Positions 1 through 9,017 of a DNA stretch of 64,000 nucleotides are shown here, in pieces. The position numbers and the translations under genes are program-made. Below the pieces are notes generated by a model. It was not told the origin of the DNA and ran no database searches. It saw nothing but the letters and a program-made list of their open reading frames with translations. The number at the start of each line of letters is the position of its first letter. Position 1 is the stretch's first letter. The DNA is from Mariluticola halotolerans. GTDB lineage: Bacteria; Pseudomonadota; Alphaproteobacteria; Rhizobiales; Devosiaceae. The stretch lies in contig NZ_CP090960.1 in assembly GCF_021611515.1 (NCBI RefSeq), positions 620,001-684,000 of the forward strand, in the 5' to 3' direction.

Positions 1-1566
1 GATGCGCAGGTTCTCTCGGCTGTCGCTGATTTTGACACAAGCAAGAACGCTTACTTCGTCAACTTCACGGTTTCCGAAGGCGAGTATTACTCGTTCGGCA
101 ATATCGCCATCGAAACCAGCATTTCAGGTCTTGATACCGGGCCACTGCAATCCGTGGTGCGTACGCGTGAAGGCAGCCGCTATTCAGCTTCCAGGTTGCA
201 GCAGTCTGCCAATGAAATGGCGATCCGTGCGACCGAGCAGGGTTATGCATTCGCTGACGTGCGGCCACGTGTCGAGCGTGACGTTGCCAGCCATACCTTC
301 AATATCACCTATCTGGTTGATGAAGGTGCGCGCATCTATGTTGAGCGTGTGAACATTCTCGGCAATGAAAAGACCCGTGACTTCGTCATCCGGCGCGAGC
401 TTGGCTTTGCTGAAGGCGATCCGTTCAACCGCAGCATCATCAGCCGCGGCAAGACAGCGATCGAGGATCTTGGTTTCTTCTCTTCTGTCGATGTTTCGAC
501 CTCGCCGGGTAGTGCGGCTGACAAGATCGTCATCGACATTGCCGTGGTTGAAGATTCGACCGGTGATTATGGTGCGACTGTTGGTTATGCAACTGAAGGT
601 GGCGTTCTGGGTGAGTTGTCGCTGACCGAGCGCAATTTCCTGGGCCGCGGGCAGTATGTGCGTGCCGCTATCGGTGCCAGCCAGTCGGGCCGCACGTTTG
701 ATTTCTCCTTCACTGAGCCACGGTTCATGGGGCTGAAGATCTCAACCGGTTTCGACATCTACAAGCGCGTCAATGATGAAACCACCGCCAGTTTCTATGG
801 TTCCGATGTTGTCGGCGGCAAGATCCGTCTGGGTGTGCCGCTCACCAAGGAATTCTCATCCACATTCTTTGTTGGTCTAGAGAACACGCAATATACGGAC
901 AAAAAGGCACCTGCGTCGGTCATCGTCACTGACGGCGAAACCCGCAACAAGGTCTTTGTCGGTTACTCGTTGAACTATAACGGGGTCGATAGTGTCAAAA
1001 AGCCGACTGAGGGCCTGTATGCCAGTTTCTCGCAGCAATATGTCGGTTGGGACAATAATTACGTGAAGTCCGAATTGAAGGCGCGCTACTTCATGCCCCT
1101 GATGGAAGACTCCGGCTTTATCGCCAGCGTCAAGGGCCAGGTTGGCGTGGTCAACAGTGTCAATGGCACCGGCGTGAACCCGACGGAAACCTTCCTTCTG
1201 GGCCCAAGCCTGGTACGTGGTTTCGAAGGTCGTGGCTTTGGTCCGCGCCGGGCTTCGGGTGAAGCCCTCGGGTCCACCTATTATGCCGGTCTGTCGGCAG
1301 AGATTGAGTTCCCGTTCCCGGTATTGCCGGAATCCTATGGTCTGACAGGTGCTGTTTGGGCTGACGTCGGTTATGCCGGTGATGAATCCAGTGCAGGGCC
1401 GGCGGCTCAGACCGGGATTGCCCAGCAGGTGCGCTCCTCGATTGGTGCCTCGATTATCTGGGATTCACCGTTCGGTCCGCTGCGTGGCGATTTCGCTCAC
1501 GTCCTGCAAAAGGACAGCGCCGACAAGACGCAGGTCTTCCAGCTAACCTTGAAGAGCTTGCTCTAA
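1..1566 (+). CDS. bamA: BamA outer-membrane assembly factor (3' part)
   Basis: The gene is open at the left edge: the frame reads without a stop from base 1, so the N-terminal signal and first POTRA domains lie outside the window. The visible 521 residues hold the end of the periplasmic POTRA repeats (about the first 150 residues) followed by the 16-stranded Omp85 barrel. The barrel carries a conserved VRGF loop (near bases 1213-1224), typical of the lid-loop motif of BamA. The protein inserts beta-barrel proteins into the outer membrane. The C-terminus ends in KSLL rather than in the aromatic residue usual for the BamA beta-signal. A perfect stem-loop terminator follows directly, so the lipid A genes downstream probably have their own promoter or depend on read-through. 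Confidence 0.95.
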   Translation, partial: DAQVLSAVADFDTSKNAYFVNFTVSEGEYYSFGNIAIETSISGLDTGPLQSVVRTREGSRYSASRLQQSANEMAIRATEQGYAFADVRPRVERDVASHTFNITYLVDEGARIYVERVNILGNEKTRDFVIRRELGFAEGDPFNRSIISRGKTAIEDLGFFSSVDVSTSPGSAADKIVIDIAVVEDSTGDYGATVGYATEGGVLGELSLTERNFLGRGQYVRAAIGASQSGRTFDFSFTEPRFMGLKISTGFDIYKRVNDETTASFYGSDVVGGKIRLGVPLTKEFSSTFFVGLENTQYTDKKAPASVIVTDGETRNKVFVGYSLNYNGVDSVKKPTEGLYASFSQQYVGWDNNYVKSELKARYFMPLMEDSGFIASVKGQVGVVNSVNGTGVNPTETFLLGPSLVRGFEGRGFGPRRASGEALGSTYYAGLSAEIEFPFPVLPESYGLTGAVWADVGYAGDESSAGPAAQTGIAQQVRSSIGASIIWDSPFGPLRGDFAHVLQKDSADKTQVFQLTLKSLL

Positions 1567-1591
1567 CCCGGAACGCGTGACAAAGTTCATG

Positions 1592-1628
1592 AAACCGCGG
1601 CGCCAAACGCGCCGCGGTTTCTTTTTTT
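1592..1628 (+). terminator. Rho-independent terminator after bamA
   Basis: A perfect 12-bp stem (1592-1603 with 1609-1620) closes a 5-nt loop and is followed by a run of seven T. It lies 25 bp after the bamA stop and 11 bp before lpxD. Confidence 0.9.
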
Positions 1629-1639
1629 GAGTGATATAA

Positions 1640-2674
1640 ATGGTTGATATCCGTTTCCATCCTTTTGCCGGCACGATGCCGCTGGAATCGCTTCTTCTGG
1701 GGGCAGGGCACCCCGAACTGGTTCCGGGCGATACTCTTGAACAAATCCAGGTAACTGGGGTCGACGAACTGGCCCATGCCGGGCCTGGTCACGTTGCACT
1801 TGCCGCCAACCGCAAATATGCGGCGGCCTTAAGCGAAACCAAAGCTGGTGTCGTGGTGATCGGCCGCGCCTTGCGCGACAAGGTGCCGGCTGGCACGCTG
1901 GCACTCGTTGCTGACGATCCGCATGGGGCCTTCGCTGATATTCTCGACCATCTCTATCCTGACGATACCCGCGCCATCCTGCGCAAACTGACTGATGAGG
2001 CGGGCGCAACGCCGGTCCTTGAGGCGGATGTAGTTATCAGTCCGGGTGCGGTAATCGGCCGAGGCGCAGAAATTGGTGCCGGTACGATTATCGGCCCCAA
2101 TGCGGTGATCGGGGCCGGTGTTGCCATCGGGCGCAATGCGGTAATCGGGGCCAATGTCACGATTGAATGCAGCTATATCGGCAATAATGTTGTGGTGCAC
2201 AGCGGCGCCCGTATCGGCTGCGAGGGCTTTGGCTGGCTCGACCACGGGCGTACTAATCGAAAAATTCCACAGCTTGGTCGCGTCATAGTGCAAGACAGGG
2301 TGGAGATCGGCGCAAATTCGACTATTGATCGGGGTGCGCTTGGGGATACGGTCATTGGTGAGGGGACCAAGATCGACAATCTGGTGCAGATTGGACATAA
2401 CTGCCAGATTGGGCGGAACTGTCTGGTTGCGGCCATGTCTGGCCTTTCGGGCACCACCAATCTTGATGATGGTGTGCTTATGGGCGGCGGCACCGGTACA
2501 TCGGGGCATCTGACCATTGGGGCGGGCACGGTCGTGCATGGCCGGGCCGCTGTCACCAAAGACTGGCCTGCGGGCTCAAAAATTGCCGGGGCTCCGGCCC
2601 AGGATATAAGGGATTTCTGGCGCGAAACTGCCGCGCTGCGACGTCTGACGAAAGGGGAAGAAAGTGAGTCTTGA
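1640..2674 (+). CDS. lpxD: UDP-3-O-acylglucosamine N-acyltransferase
   Basis: LpxD adds the second hydroxyacyl chain to UDP-3-O-acylglucosamine in the third step of lipid A synthesis, using acyl-ACP in the cytoplasm. The 344 residues show an N-terminal uridine-binding domain (about 1-110) and a left-handed beta-helix of hexapeptide repeats from about 130 onward (AVIG, TIIG, NAVIG). The catalytic histidine is His253 in the IGHN motif, and a GCEGFGW segment (193-199) matches the family. The length is normal. The start ATG lies 11 bp past the bamA terminator with only a weak ribosome binding site. The 3' end overlaps fabZ by 11 bp, so translation of the two is likely coupled. Confidence 0.95.
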   Translation: MVDIRFHPFAGTMPLESLLLGAGHPELVPGDTLEQIQVTGVDELAHAGPGHVALAANRKYAAALSETKAGVVVIGRALRDKVPAGTLALVADDPHGAFADILDHLYPDDTRAILRKLTDEAGATPVLEADVVISPGAVIGRGAEIGAGTIIGPNAVIGAGVAIGRNAVIGANVTIECSYIGNNVVVHSGARIGCEGFGWLDHGRTNRKIPQLGRVIVQDRVEIGANSTIDRGALGDTVIGEGTKIDNLVQIGHNCQIGRNCLVAAMSGLSGTTNLDDGVLMGGGTGTSGHLTIGAGTVVHGRAAVTKDWPAGSKIAGAPAQDIRDFWRETAALRRLTKGEESES

Positions 2675-3155
2675 GGAAACGGAACACGTTCCGGACGACG
2701 AGAAAAAGGCGGCTTTGACGCAGCTTGATCTCGATACGATTTTGAAATGTCTGCCTCACCGCTACCCGTTTTTGATGATCGACAAGATTATCGATATCGA
2801 TGGTGATGAATCCGCCGTCGGCATCAAGAACGTCACCTATAACGAGCCTATCTTTCAGGGACATTTCCCTGGCAAGGCCGTTTTCCCCGGCGTGTTGATT
2901 GTCGAGGGCATGGCCCAGACGGCTGGTGCCATTGTGATCGCGGAGCAGTTGGCGGCTGGCAAGCGGTTTGTCGTTTACATGCTGACGATCGACAAGGCAA
3001 AATTCCGCAAGCCCGCTGTCCCCGGTGACAAGCTTGAATATCATATTCGCAAAATACACCGCCGCCGCAATGTCGGCCGCTATGAGGCAAAGGCCATTGT
3101 TGATGGCGTGGTCGTCGCTGAAGCGGAAATTGGCGCAATGATAAGCGAAGAGTGA
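2664..3155 (+). CDS. fabZ: 3-hydroxyacyl-ACP dehydratase FabZ
   Basis: FabZ dehydrates 3-hydroxyacyl-ACP in fatty acid elongation and so competes with LpxA and LpxD for the hydroxyacyl-ACP pool, which explains its place among the lpx genes. The hot-dog fold signature is present: [10 protein letters not shown] at 31-40, the catalytic His67 in GHFPG and Glu81 in VEGMAQ, 14 residues apart as in known FabZ enzymes. The protein has 163 residues, with a charged N-terminal extension of about 20 residues relative to short homologues. The start is GTG, preceded by a purine-rich AAAGGGGAAGAAA and lying inside the end of lpxD. Confidence 0.95.
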   Translation: MSLEETEHVPDDEKKAALTQLDLDTILKCLPHRYPFLMIDKIIDIDGDESAVGIKNVTYNEPIFQGHFPGKAVFPGVLIVEGMAQTAGAIVIAEQLAAGKRFVVYMLTIDKAKFRKPAVPGDKLEYHIRKIHRRRNVGRYEAKAIVDGVVVAEAEIGAMISEE

Positions 3156-3973
3156 GCTTGAGCTTGACCCAAGGTGAAATTCATCCGACGGCAATCGTCG
3201 AAGCCGGCGCCAAAATTGGCGCTGGCGTTAAGATCGGGCCCTTCTGCACAGTCGGGCCCGAAGTCATATTGCACGATGGTGTACAAGTTTTTGCGAATGT
3301 TTCTATCGCTGGGCGCACCGAAATCGGGCCCAATAGCCGCATTTTCCCGTTTGCCTCGGTCGGTCATCCACCGCAGGATTTGAAATATGAGGGCGAGCCG
3401 AGCCGGTTGGTGATCGGCGCCAATTGTACCATCCGCGAGAACGCGACCATCAATCCGGGCACGCGCGGCGGCGGTATGTTGACCTCGATCGGCGATAATT
3501 GCCTGCTGATGGCCAGCACGCACGTGGCGCATGACTGTATCGTGGGCAATAACGTGATCATCGCCAATTTTGGCGGTCTGGCCGGCCATTGTGTTACCGG
3601 CGATTTCGTCACTATTGGTGGCATGGTGGTGGTTCACCAGTTTGTGCGCATTGGTTCGCATGCCTTCATCGGTGCCCACAGCATGGTCGACAGCGATGTC
3701 ATTCCCTACGGCATGGCGGTGGGCAATCGTGCGCGTTTGGCGGGTCTCAATCTTGTGGGCCTGAAGCGGCGCAAGTTTGAGCGTGAAGACATTCATACGC
3801 TCCGTGCTGCCTATCGCATGATCTTTTCGTCGGAGGGCACTTTGCGCGAACGCGTTGACGATGCCGCTGACCTGTTCAAGGGGCACGGTCTGGTTCAGGA
3901 TGTCGTGAACTTTATTGCAACGTCCTCTGAACGCTCGATCTGCATGCCGCGCAATGGCAATCACGAAGACTGA
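3152..3973 (+). CDS. lpxA: UDP-N-acetylglucosamine O-acyltransferase
   Basis: LpxA carries out the first lipid A step, moving a 3-hydroxyacyl chain from ACP to UDP-GlcNAc. The 273 residues are a left-handed beta-helix of hexapeptide repeats (about 1-190) and a C-terminal helical domain. The motif THVAHDC places the catalytic histidine at His127, equivalent to His125 of E. coli. The GTG start overlaps the fabZ stop by 4 bp (GTGA), a translational coupling arrangement. The 3' end overlaps lpxI by 20 bp. Confidence 0.95.
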   Translation: MSLSLTQGEIHPTAIVEAGAKIGAGVKIGPFCTVGPEVILHDGVQVFANVSIAGRTEIGPNSRIFPFASVGHPPQDLKYEGEPSRLVIGANCTIRENATINPGTRGGGMLTSIGDNCLLMASTHVAHDCIVGNNVIIANFGGLAGHCVTGDFVTIGGMVVVHQFVRIGSHAFIGAHSMVDSDVIPYGMAVGNRARLAGLNLVGLKRRKFEREDIHTLRAAYRMIFSSEGTLRERVDDAADLFKGHGLVQDVVNFIATSSERSICMPRNGNHED

Positions 3974-4805
3974 AACCCAGCCACGCCGCCTTTCCATTAT
4001 GGCGGGCAAGGACGCCTTGCCCCTCATGGTGCTCGAAGCTGCGCGTGAAGCGGGCTGGGCGGTGCAATACCAAAGTTTTGTGCCACGGCCGGAGCTGACC
4101 GATATCGAGGTCAGGCTGATTGATATCGGCAAGCCGCTCGACATCGTTATGGGTATTCGCCGGTTCAAGGCGACCCATATCTGCATGGTCGGCGCGGTGC
4201 ATGTTTCCGATAAGGGGCGCGAGGGCTTTTTCAAGCTGCTCGGCGGCAAGAAAAAGCCGCGCAAGCCATCCGGCGACAGTGGCCTTTCCAGGCTGGGGCG
4301 TGCGCTCGAGGTGACAACAGGTGCCACTTTGCTCGGCGCGCACGAGATCGTGCCAGGGCTCTTGGCAGAGCCGGGCCATATTGCCGGTCCAAAGCCCGAC
4401 AAAAACCTGGTGGCCGATGGGCTCTTTGCGCTGAACGCGGCCATTTCGGCCGGGCAGCTGGATCTGGGGCAGGCGCTTGTGTGTTCGGGGCACCGCGTCG
4501 TCGCTGTCGAGGATATCGCGGGTACCGACGCCTTGTTGCGCCGGGTGGCGGAACATCGCGCGGCGGGTCTTGTGGGGGATGGCGGTAGCGATCTCGTGCT
4601 GGCCAAAGCCCGCAAGCCCAATCAGCCGATGTTTGTGGATTTGCCCGCCATCGGCCCCGGTACGGTCATTGCGGCCCATGAAGCAGGTCTCAGGGCGATA
4701 TTCGTTCAGGCGGGCAACAGTGTCGTCATCGAACGTGAACGCTTGCAGGCGGCGGCTCTGGAGCTTGGGGTCAGCGTATATGGCGGCGAGAGCGATCATG
4801 TCTGA
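3954..4805 (+). CDS. lpxI: UDP-2,3-diacylglucosamine pyrophosphatase LpxI
   Basis: LpxI hydrolyses UDP-2,3-diacylglucosamine to lipid X and UMP, replacing the unrelated LpxH in alphaproteobacteria. The protein matches the DUF1009/LpxI family along its length: an N-terminal Rossmann-like part (RLSIMAGKDALP near residue 11) and a C-terminal catalytic part with VDLPAIG, where Asp229 probably corresponds to the catalytic aspartate of the Caulobacter enzyme. I chose the ATG at 3954, giving 283 residues, the size of the Caulobacter protein. An in-frame upstream start at 3915 would add 13 residues and lengthen the overlap with lpxA to 59 bp. It overlaps lpxB by 8 bp. Confidence 0.92.
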   Translation: MAITKTETQPRRLSIMAGKDALPLMVLEAAREAGWAVQYQSFVPRPELTDIEVRLIDIGKPLDIVMGIRRFKATHICMVGAVHVSDKGREGFFKLLGGKKKPRKPSGDSGLSRLGRALEVTTGATLLGAHEIVPGLLAEPGHIAGPKPDKNLVADGLFALNAAISAGQLDLGQALVCSGHRVVAVEDIAGTDALLRRVAEHRAAGLVGDGGSDLVLAKARKPNQPMFVDLPAIGPGTVIAAHEAGLRAIFVQAGNSVVIERERLQAAALELGVSVYGGESDHV

Positions 4806-5925
4806 GCCGCATCGCGTGTTCATGCTGGCGGGCGAACCTTCGGGTGACCGGATAGGCGCAGATTTTCTGCGCCGGATGAAAGCGCGTAAGGCGCTTGAGC
4901 CGATTGGCGTTGGCGGGCCGGAAATGGCCAGCGAAGGGCTCTCCTCCATCTTTCCGATGAGCGACCTGTCCGTCATGGGCTTTGCCGATGTCATCAAGCG
5001 CTTGCCCCTGCTGTTATGGCGCATTCGCCAGTCAGCCCGGTTCATTATCCGCCAGCACCCGGAAATGGTGGTGCTCATCGACTCGCAGGTGTTCTCGGCG
5101 CTGTTGGCTAGGCAATTGCGCAAAGCCGGCTACGAAAGGCCCATCGTGCTCTATGTGGCGCCTTCGGTCTGGGCGTGGAAACCGGAGCGGGCCCCCAAGC
5201 TCAAGCCCCTGTTCAACGAGATTTTGGCGGTATTGCCGTTCGAGCCAGCAGCTTTGGAGCGGCTGGGCGGGCCGTTGACCACTTATGTGGGACATCCGGC
5301 CATTGATGCCATTCCCACGCCCCTGGCGCTCCCCACGGGCGCCGGAAAGGTTGCGCTGCTGCCGGGAAGCCGGGGCGGTGAGATTCGGCGGCACCTGCCC
5401 ATTCTGGCGCAATTGGTTGCGCGCCTTGCAGACCATCCAAAGGTTTCGGGGTTCATCTTGCCGACCCTGCCGCACCTGGCGGCGGAATTGCGTGCGGAAA
5501 CCGCCAGTTGGGCCGGAGCTGTCGAGATTATTGATGATCGTGCCAAACGGGATGATGCGCTGCGCACCTGCCGGGCTGCGGTCGTTACTGCAGGCACGGT
5601 GACCCTCGAACTGGCGCTGTCTGGCATCCCCATGATTGGCACCTATATGCCCGACAAAAGGCTGATGCATCATTATGAAAAAGCCGGCCGGCCGATGATT
5701 GCGCTGCCCAATATCATTCTGGGGCGGGCGGTTGTGCCGGAAATTGCACCGGGCGACGACCTGGTGGGGCGGCTTTATGCCGGAACAATATCAGTGCTGG
5801 AGGATGAGGCGGTGCGCGGGGCGCAGCTTTCGGCTTTTGCCGAGTTGCGCGCGTTGATGCAGCATGGCGCGCCAGAGACGCCGCGTCAGGATCCGGCAGA
5901 CCGGATATTGGCCTATTTGCGTTAA
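4798..5925 (+). CDS. lpxB: Lipid-A-disaccharide synthase
   Basis: LpxB joins lipid X and UDP-2,3-diacylglucosamine to the disaccharide core of lipid A and acts as a peripheral inner-membrane glycosyltransferase (family GT19). Visible landmarks are GEPSGD at 12-17, the APSVWAWKP segment, LLPGSR, and the TAGTVTLELA nucleotide-sugar motif near the C-terminus. The start ATG at 4798 inside the end of lpxI gives 375 residues and begins directly before the first beta strand. The same frame is open for another 321 bases upstream, but that part only overlaps lpxI. This is the last gene of the lpxD-fabZ-lpxA-lpxI-lpxB unit. Confidence 0.95.
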   Translation: MSEPHRVFMLAGEPSGDRIGADFLRRMKARKALEPIGVGGPEMASEGLSSIFPMSDLSVMGFADVIKRLPLLLWRIRQSARFIIRQHPEMVVLIDSQVFSALLARQLRKAGYERPIVLYVAPSVWAWKPERAPKLKPLFNEILAVLPFEPAALERLGGPLTTYVGHPAIDAIPTPLALPTGAGKVALLPGSRGGEIRRHLPILAQLVARLADHPKVSGFILPTLPHLAAELRAETASWAGAVEIIDDRAKRDDALRTCRAAVVTAGTVTLELALSGIPMIGTYMPDKRLMHHYEKAGRPMIALPNIILGRAVVPEIAPGDDLVGRLYAGTISVLEDEAVRGAQLSAFAELRALMQHGAPETPRQDPADRILAYLR

Positions 5926-5964
5926 AGCCCGGCTTTTGATGTCCTCAAAAGCCGGGCTTTATAT
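5924..5964 (+). terminator. Terminator at the end of the lpx operon
   Basis: A perfect 16-bp stem (5924-5939 with 5945-5960) begins within the lpxB stop codon, has a 5-nt loop and is followed by the T-rich ATATCTTTT. It separates lpxB from the convergent gltA. Confidence 0.85.
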
Positions 5965-5989
5965 CTTTTGTCAGTCTTGTTTCCGACCC

Positions 5990-6012
5990 GGATAAGTGGC
6001 GTCCACTTATCC
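5990..6012. other. Hairpin between lpxB and gltA
   Basis: A 10-bp perfect stem (5990-5999 with 6003-6012) has a 3-nt loop. It lies 15 bp past the gltA stop on the minus strand and could help end gltA transcripts, but neither side has a T run, so it is not a textbook terminator. Confidence 0.45.
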
Positions 6013-6026
6013 TTGAATCACGCCGG

Positions 6027-7316
6027 TTAGCGGCTCGAAATGTCCGCGTAATCGCGGCTTTCCGCACCCTGATAGAGCTGACGCGGGCGGCCGATCTTTT
6101 TCTGCGGATCGCCGATCATTTCTTTCCACTGTGCAATCCAGCCCACGGTCCGCGACATGGCGAAGATCGCCGTGAACATGGAGGTGGGGAAGCCGATCGC
6201 ATCGAGAATGATGCCCGAGTAGAAATCGACATTCGGATAGAGCTTGCGGTCGACGAAGTACGGATCTTCAAGCGCGATCTTTTCCAGCTCACGGGCCACC
6301 TGCAATGTGGGGTTATTCTCCACACCCAGCAGATCGAGCACTTCGCGGGCAGTTTCCTGCATCACCTTGGCGCGCGGATCGTAGTTTTTGTAGACGCGGT
6401 GACCGAAGCCCATCAGGCGGAACGGATCGTTCTTGTCCTTGGCGCGGGCAATGAACTCGGGGATCCGGTCCGTGGTGCCGATCTCGCGCAGCATGTTGAG
6501 GGCTGCTTCATTGGCACCACCATGGGCGGGACCCCAGAGGCAGGCAACGCCGGCTGCGATACAGGCGAACGGATTGGCATCGGACGAACCGGCCAGCCGC
6601 ACTGTCGAGGTGGAGGCATTCTGCTCGTGGTCGGCATGCAGGGTGAAGATGCGGTCCATGGCGCGGGCCAGAACCGGATTGATCTCGTAGGATTCTGCCG
6701 GCACCGAGAAGCACATGTGCAGGAAGTTGGACGCATAATCGAGGTCATTGCGCGGATAAACGAAGGGCTGGCCCACCGAATACTTGTACGCCATGGCCAC
6801 TATCGTCGGCATTTTGGCGATCATGCGGATCGAAGCAATCTCGCGCTGCTGCGGATCATTGATGTCGGTTGAGTCGTGATAAAAGGCGGCCATCGCCCCC
6901 ACAACACCACAGACAACCGCCATCGGATGCGCATCCCGGCGGAAGCCGCGATAAAAATAATGCATCTGTTCATGCAGCATGGTGTGGCGGGTTACGCGCT
7001 CCTCGAAATCGGCGAGGTCGGCGGTGTTCGGCAGGTCACCATAAAGCAGCAGGAAGCAGACTTCGAGGAAGTGGCTCTTGTCGGCCAGCTGATCGATCGG
7101 GTAGCCGCGATAGAGCAATTCGCCCTTGTCGCCGTCGATATAGGTGATGGCGCTGTCGCAGGCGGCTGTCGAGGTGAAGCCGGGATCGTAGGTGAACATG
7201 CCGGTCTTGGCATAAAGGCTGCGAATATCAATGACGTCGGGACCTACCGAGCCTTGCATGACAGGGAACTCGAACGATTCTTCGCCAATTGTAAGTTTGG
7301 CTGTTTTATCTGTCAT
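6027..7316 (-). CDS. gltA: Citrate synthase
   Basis: Citrate synthase condenses oxaloacetate and acetyl-CoA, the entry step of the TCA cycle. The 429 residues are the size of the hexameric Gram-negative type. The catalytic triad is visible as His265 (AHGGANE), His306 (GFGHRVY) and Asp364 (NVDFYSG). The C-terminus carries the usual [10 protein letters not shown] segment. The ATG at 7316 begins at the usual N-terminus for the family. It is transcribed toward lpxB, and 163 bp of non-coding DNA separates it from gltX upstream on the same strand, which probably holds its promoter. Confidence 0.97.
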   Translation of the reverse strand: MTDKTAKLTIGEESFEFPVMQGSVGPDVIDIRSLYAKTGMFTYDPGFTSTAACDSAITYIDGDKGELLYRGYPIDQLADKSHFLEVCFLLLYGDLPNTADLADFEERVTRHTMLHEQMHYFYRGFRRDAHPMAVVCGVVGAMAAFYHDSTDINDPQQREIASIRMIAKMPTIVAMAYKYSVGQPFVYPRNDLDYASNFLHMCFSVPAESYEINPVLARAMDRIFTLHADHEQNASTSTVRLAGSSDANPFACIAAGVACLWGPAHGGANEAALNMLREIGTTDRIPEFIARAKDKNDPFRLMGFGHRVYKNYDPRAKVMQETAREVLDLLGVENNPTLQVARELEKIALEDPYFVDRKLYPNVDFYSGIILDAIGFPTSMFTAIFAMSRTVGWIAQWKEMIGDPQKKIGRPRQLYQGAESRDYADISSR

Positions 7317-7479
7317 TGGTTCGTCTCCATGAGCTTATCTTGTCCGGTTTCCGCCCGTGCCGTGATGCGCGAGGGACCGCCAAAATGATCTATCTTATAA
7401 CATCGGGATTTCGGTAGCCGATTTGTGGCTGACACGCAACTAATGTAGGTTTTGGGTAGGCAAGTGTAAGGTCTCCATA

Positions 7480-8901
7480 TTACGACTTTTTGACCTGATC
7501 AGACAAGCGCGCGATTGTTTCTTCGCGCCCAATCAGCACCATGACCTCAAAGATACCCGGCGATACGGTGCGGCCGGTCAGGGCAGCGCGCAGGGGTTGG
7601 GCCACTTTGCCCAGTTTCAGTTCCCGGGCTTCGGCAAAGGCACGCATGCGTGCATCAATTGCCGTAACGCTCCATTCGGTTACAGCCTCAAGTTCGCCAA
7701 GGATATCGGCCAGCATGGCGCGGGTGTCATCGGTCAGCAGTGCGGCAGCCTTTACGTCGATTTCCAGCGGCCGTGTGGCATAGATAAACTGGGCGAGATC
7801 GATCAGCTGCAGCACGGTCTTGGCTCGTGGCTGCAGGTCGGGCAGGGCGGCCAGAACAGTTTCCCTGTTCGCCCCAAGACCTTCATGATCACCGGTGCGC
7901 TCAACTTCCCTGGCGGTTGTCAGCATGATTTCGTACAGCGCTTCTGGTTCAGCCTCGCGGATGTAGAGGCCGTTGATATTTTCTAATTTGGCAAAATCGA
8001 AGCGTGCGGCGCCCTTGTTGAGCGCGTCGAGATCGAACCATTCGATCATCTGTTCGGTGGTGAACACTTCATCATCACCATGGGCCCAGCCAAGGCGTGC
8101 CAGATAATTGCGCATGGCGGCCGGCAGATAGCCCATTTTACGATAGGCATCGACGCCCAGCGCGCCGTGGCGTTTGGATAGTTTGGCCCCGTCCGGTCCA
8201 TGGATCAGCGGAATATGCGCCATTTCGGGCACCTCCCAGCCAAGCGCCTGATAAATGACAATCTGGCGGGCGGCATTGGTCAGGTGATCGTCGCCGCGAA
8301 TGATATGGCTCACCTGCATGTCATGATCGTCGACGACAACGGCGAGCATATAGGTGGGGGAACCATCGGAGCGCAGAATGACGAAATCGTCCAGGTTCTC
8401 TGTGTTGAACACAACTTTGCCCTGCACGTGATCCTCAACCACGATTTCCGTGCTCAGCGGTGTCTTGATGCGGATAACGGGATCGATGCCTTCGGGGGCT
8501 TCCGAGGGGTCGCGGTCGCGCCAACGCCCGTCATAGCGCGGCGGTTTGCCGGCGGCCCGGGCTTCTTCACGCATGCGGCTCAGTTCTTCGGGCGAGCTGT
8601 AGCATTTATAGGCATGGCCCGCTTCAACCAGCTGATGGGCGATTTCCGCGTGGCGCGCGGCGCGGCCGAACTGTGAAATCGGGTCGCCTTCCCAATCGAG
8701 GCCAAGCCAGCTCAGGCCATCAAGCAGGGCGTCCACGGCGGGCTGGGTTGAGCGCTCTCGGTCAGTGTCTTCGATGCGCAGCAGCATTTTGCCGCCCATG
8801 CGCTGGGCATAGACCCAGTTGAACAGCGCGGTGCGCGCGCCGCCAATGTGCAAATAGCCGGTGGGTGAGGGGGCAAAACGGGTGATAACGGGCTTGGACA
8901 T
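7480..8901 (-). CDS. gltX: Glutamyl-tRNA synthetase
   Basis: GltX charges tRNA-Glu, and in many alphaproteobacteria also tRNA-Gln before amidation. The class I signatures are present: HIGG at 18-21 in the HIGH position and KLSKR at 240-244 in the KMSKS position. I placed the start at the ATG of MSKPVITRF, giving 473 residues, the usual family length. An in-frame ATG 33 bases upstream (8934) and a longer open frame are possible, but add residues not typical of GltX. It is divergent from comEC, with 116 bp between the two chosen starts. Confidence 0.95.
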   Translation of the reverse strand: MSKPVITRFAPSPTGYLHIGGARTALFNWVYAQRMGGKMLLRIEDTDRERSTQPAVDALLDGLSWLGLDWEGDPISQFGRAARHAEIAHQLVEAGHAYKCYSSPEELSRMREEARAAGKPPRYDGRWRDRDPSEAPEGIDPVIRIKTPLSTEIVVEDHVQGKVVFNTENLDDFVILRSDGSPTYMLAVVVDDHDMQVSHIIRGDDHLTNAARQIVIYQALGWEVPEMAHIPLIHGPDGAKLSKRHGALGVDAYRKMGYLPAAMRNYLARLGWAHGDDEVFTTEQMIEWFDLDALNKGAARFDFAKLENINGLYIREAEPEALYEIMLTTAREVERTGDHEGLGANRETVLAALPDLQPRAKTVLQLIDLAQFIYATRPLEIDVKAAALLTDDTRAMLADILGELEAVTEWSVTAIDARMRAFAEARELKLGKVAQPLRAALTGRTVSPGIFEVMVLIGREETIARLSDQVKKS

Positions 8902-9017
8902 GGATTTCGCAATGCTTGGTGTTCGACGGGCCATGTGTGTAGCATAGGCGCGGGCAAGCGCAAGTGTGGGGACGTCCATTGGGCGATGCGGGGGACATCA
9001 ATCCGGAGGCAAAACCG

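Noticed and set aside
3080-4621. 513-codon open frame on the minus strand
   Set aside because: It is antisense to lpxA and lpxI; the translation is low-complexity and has no recognisable domain.
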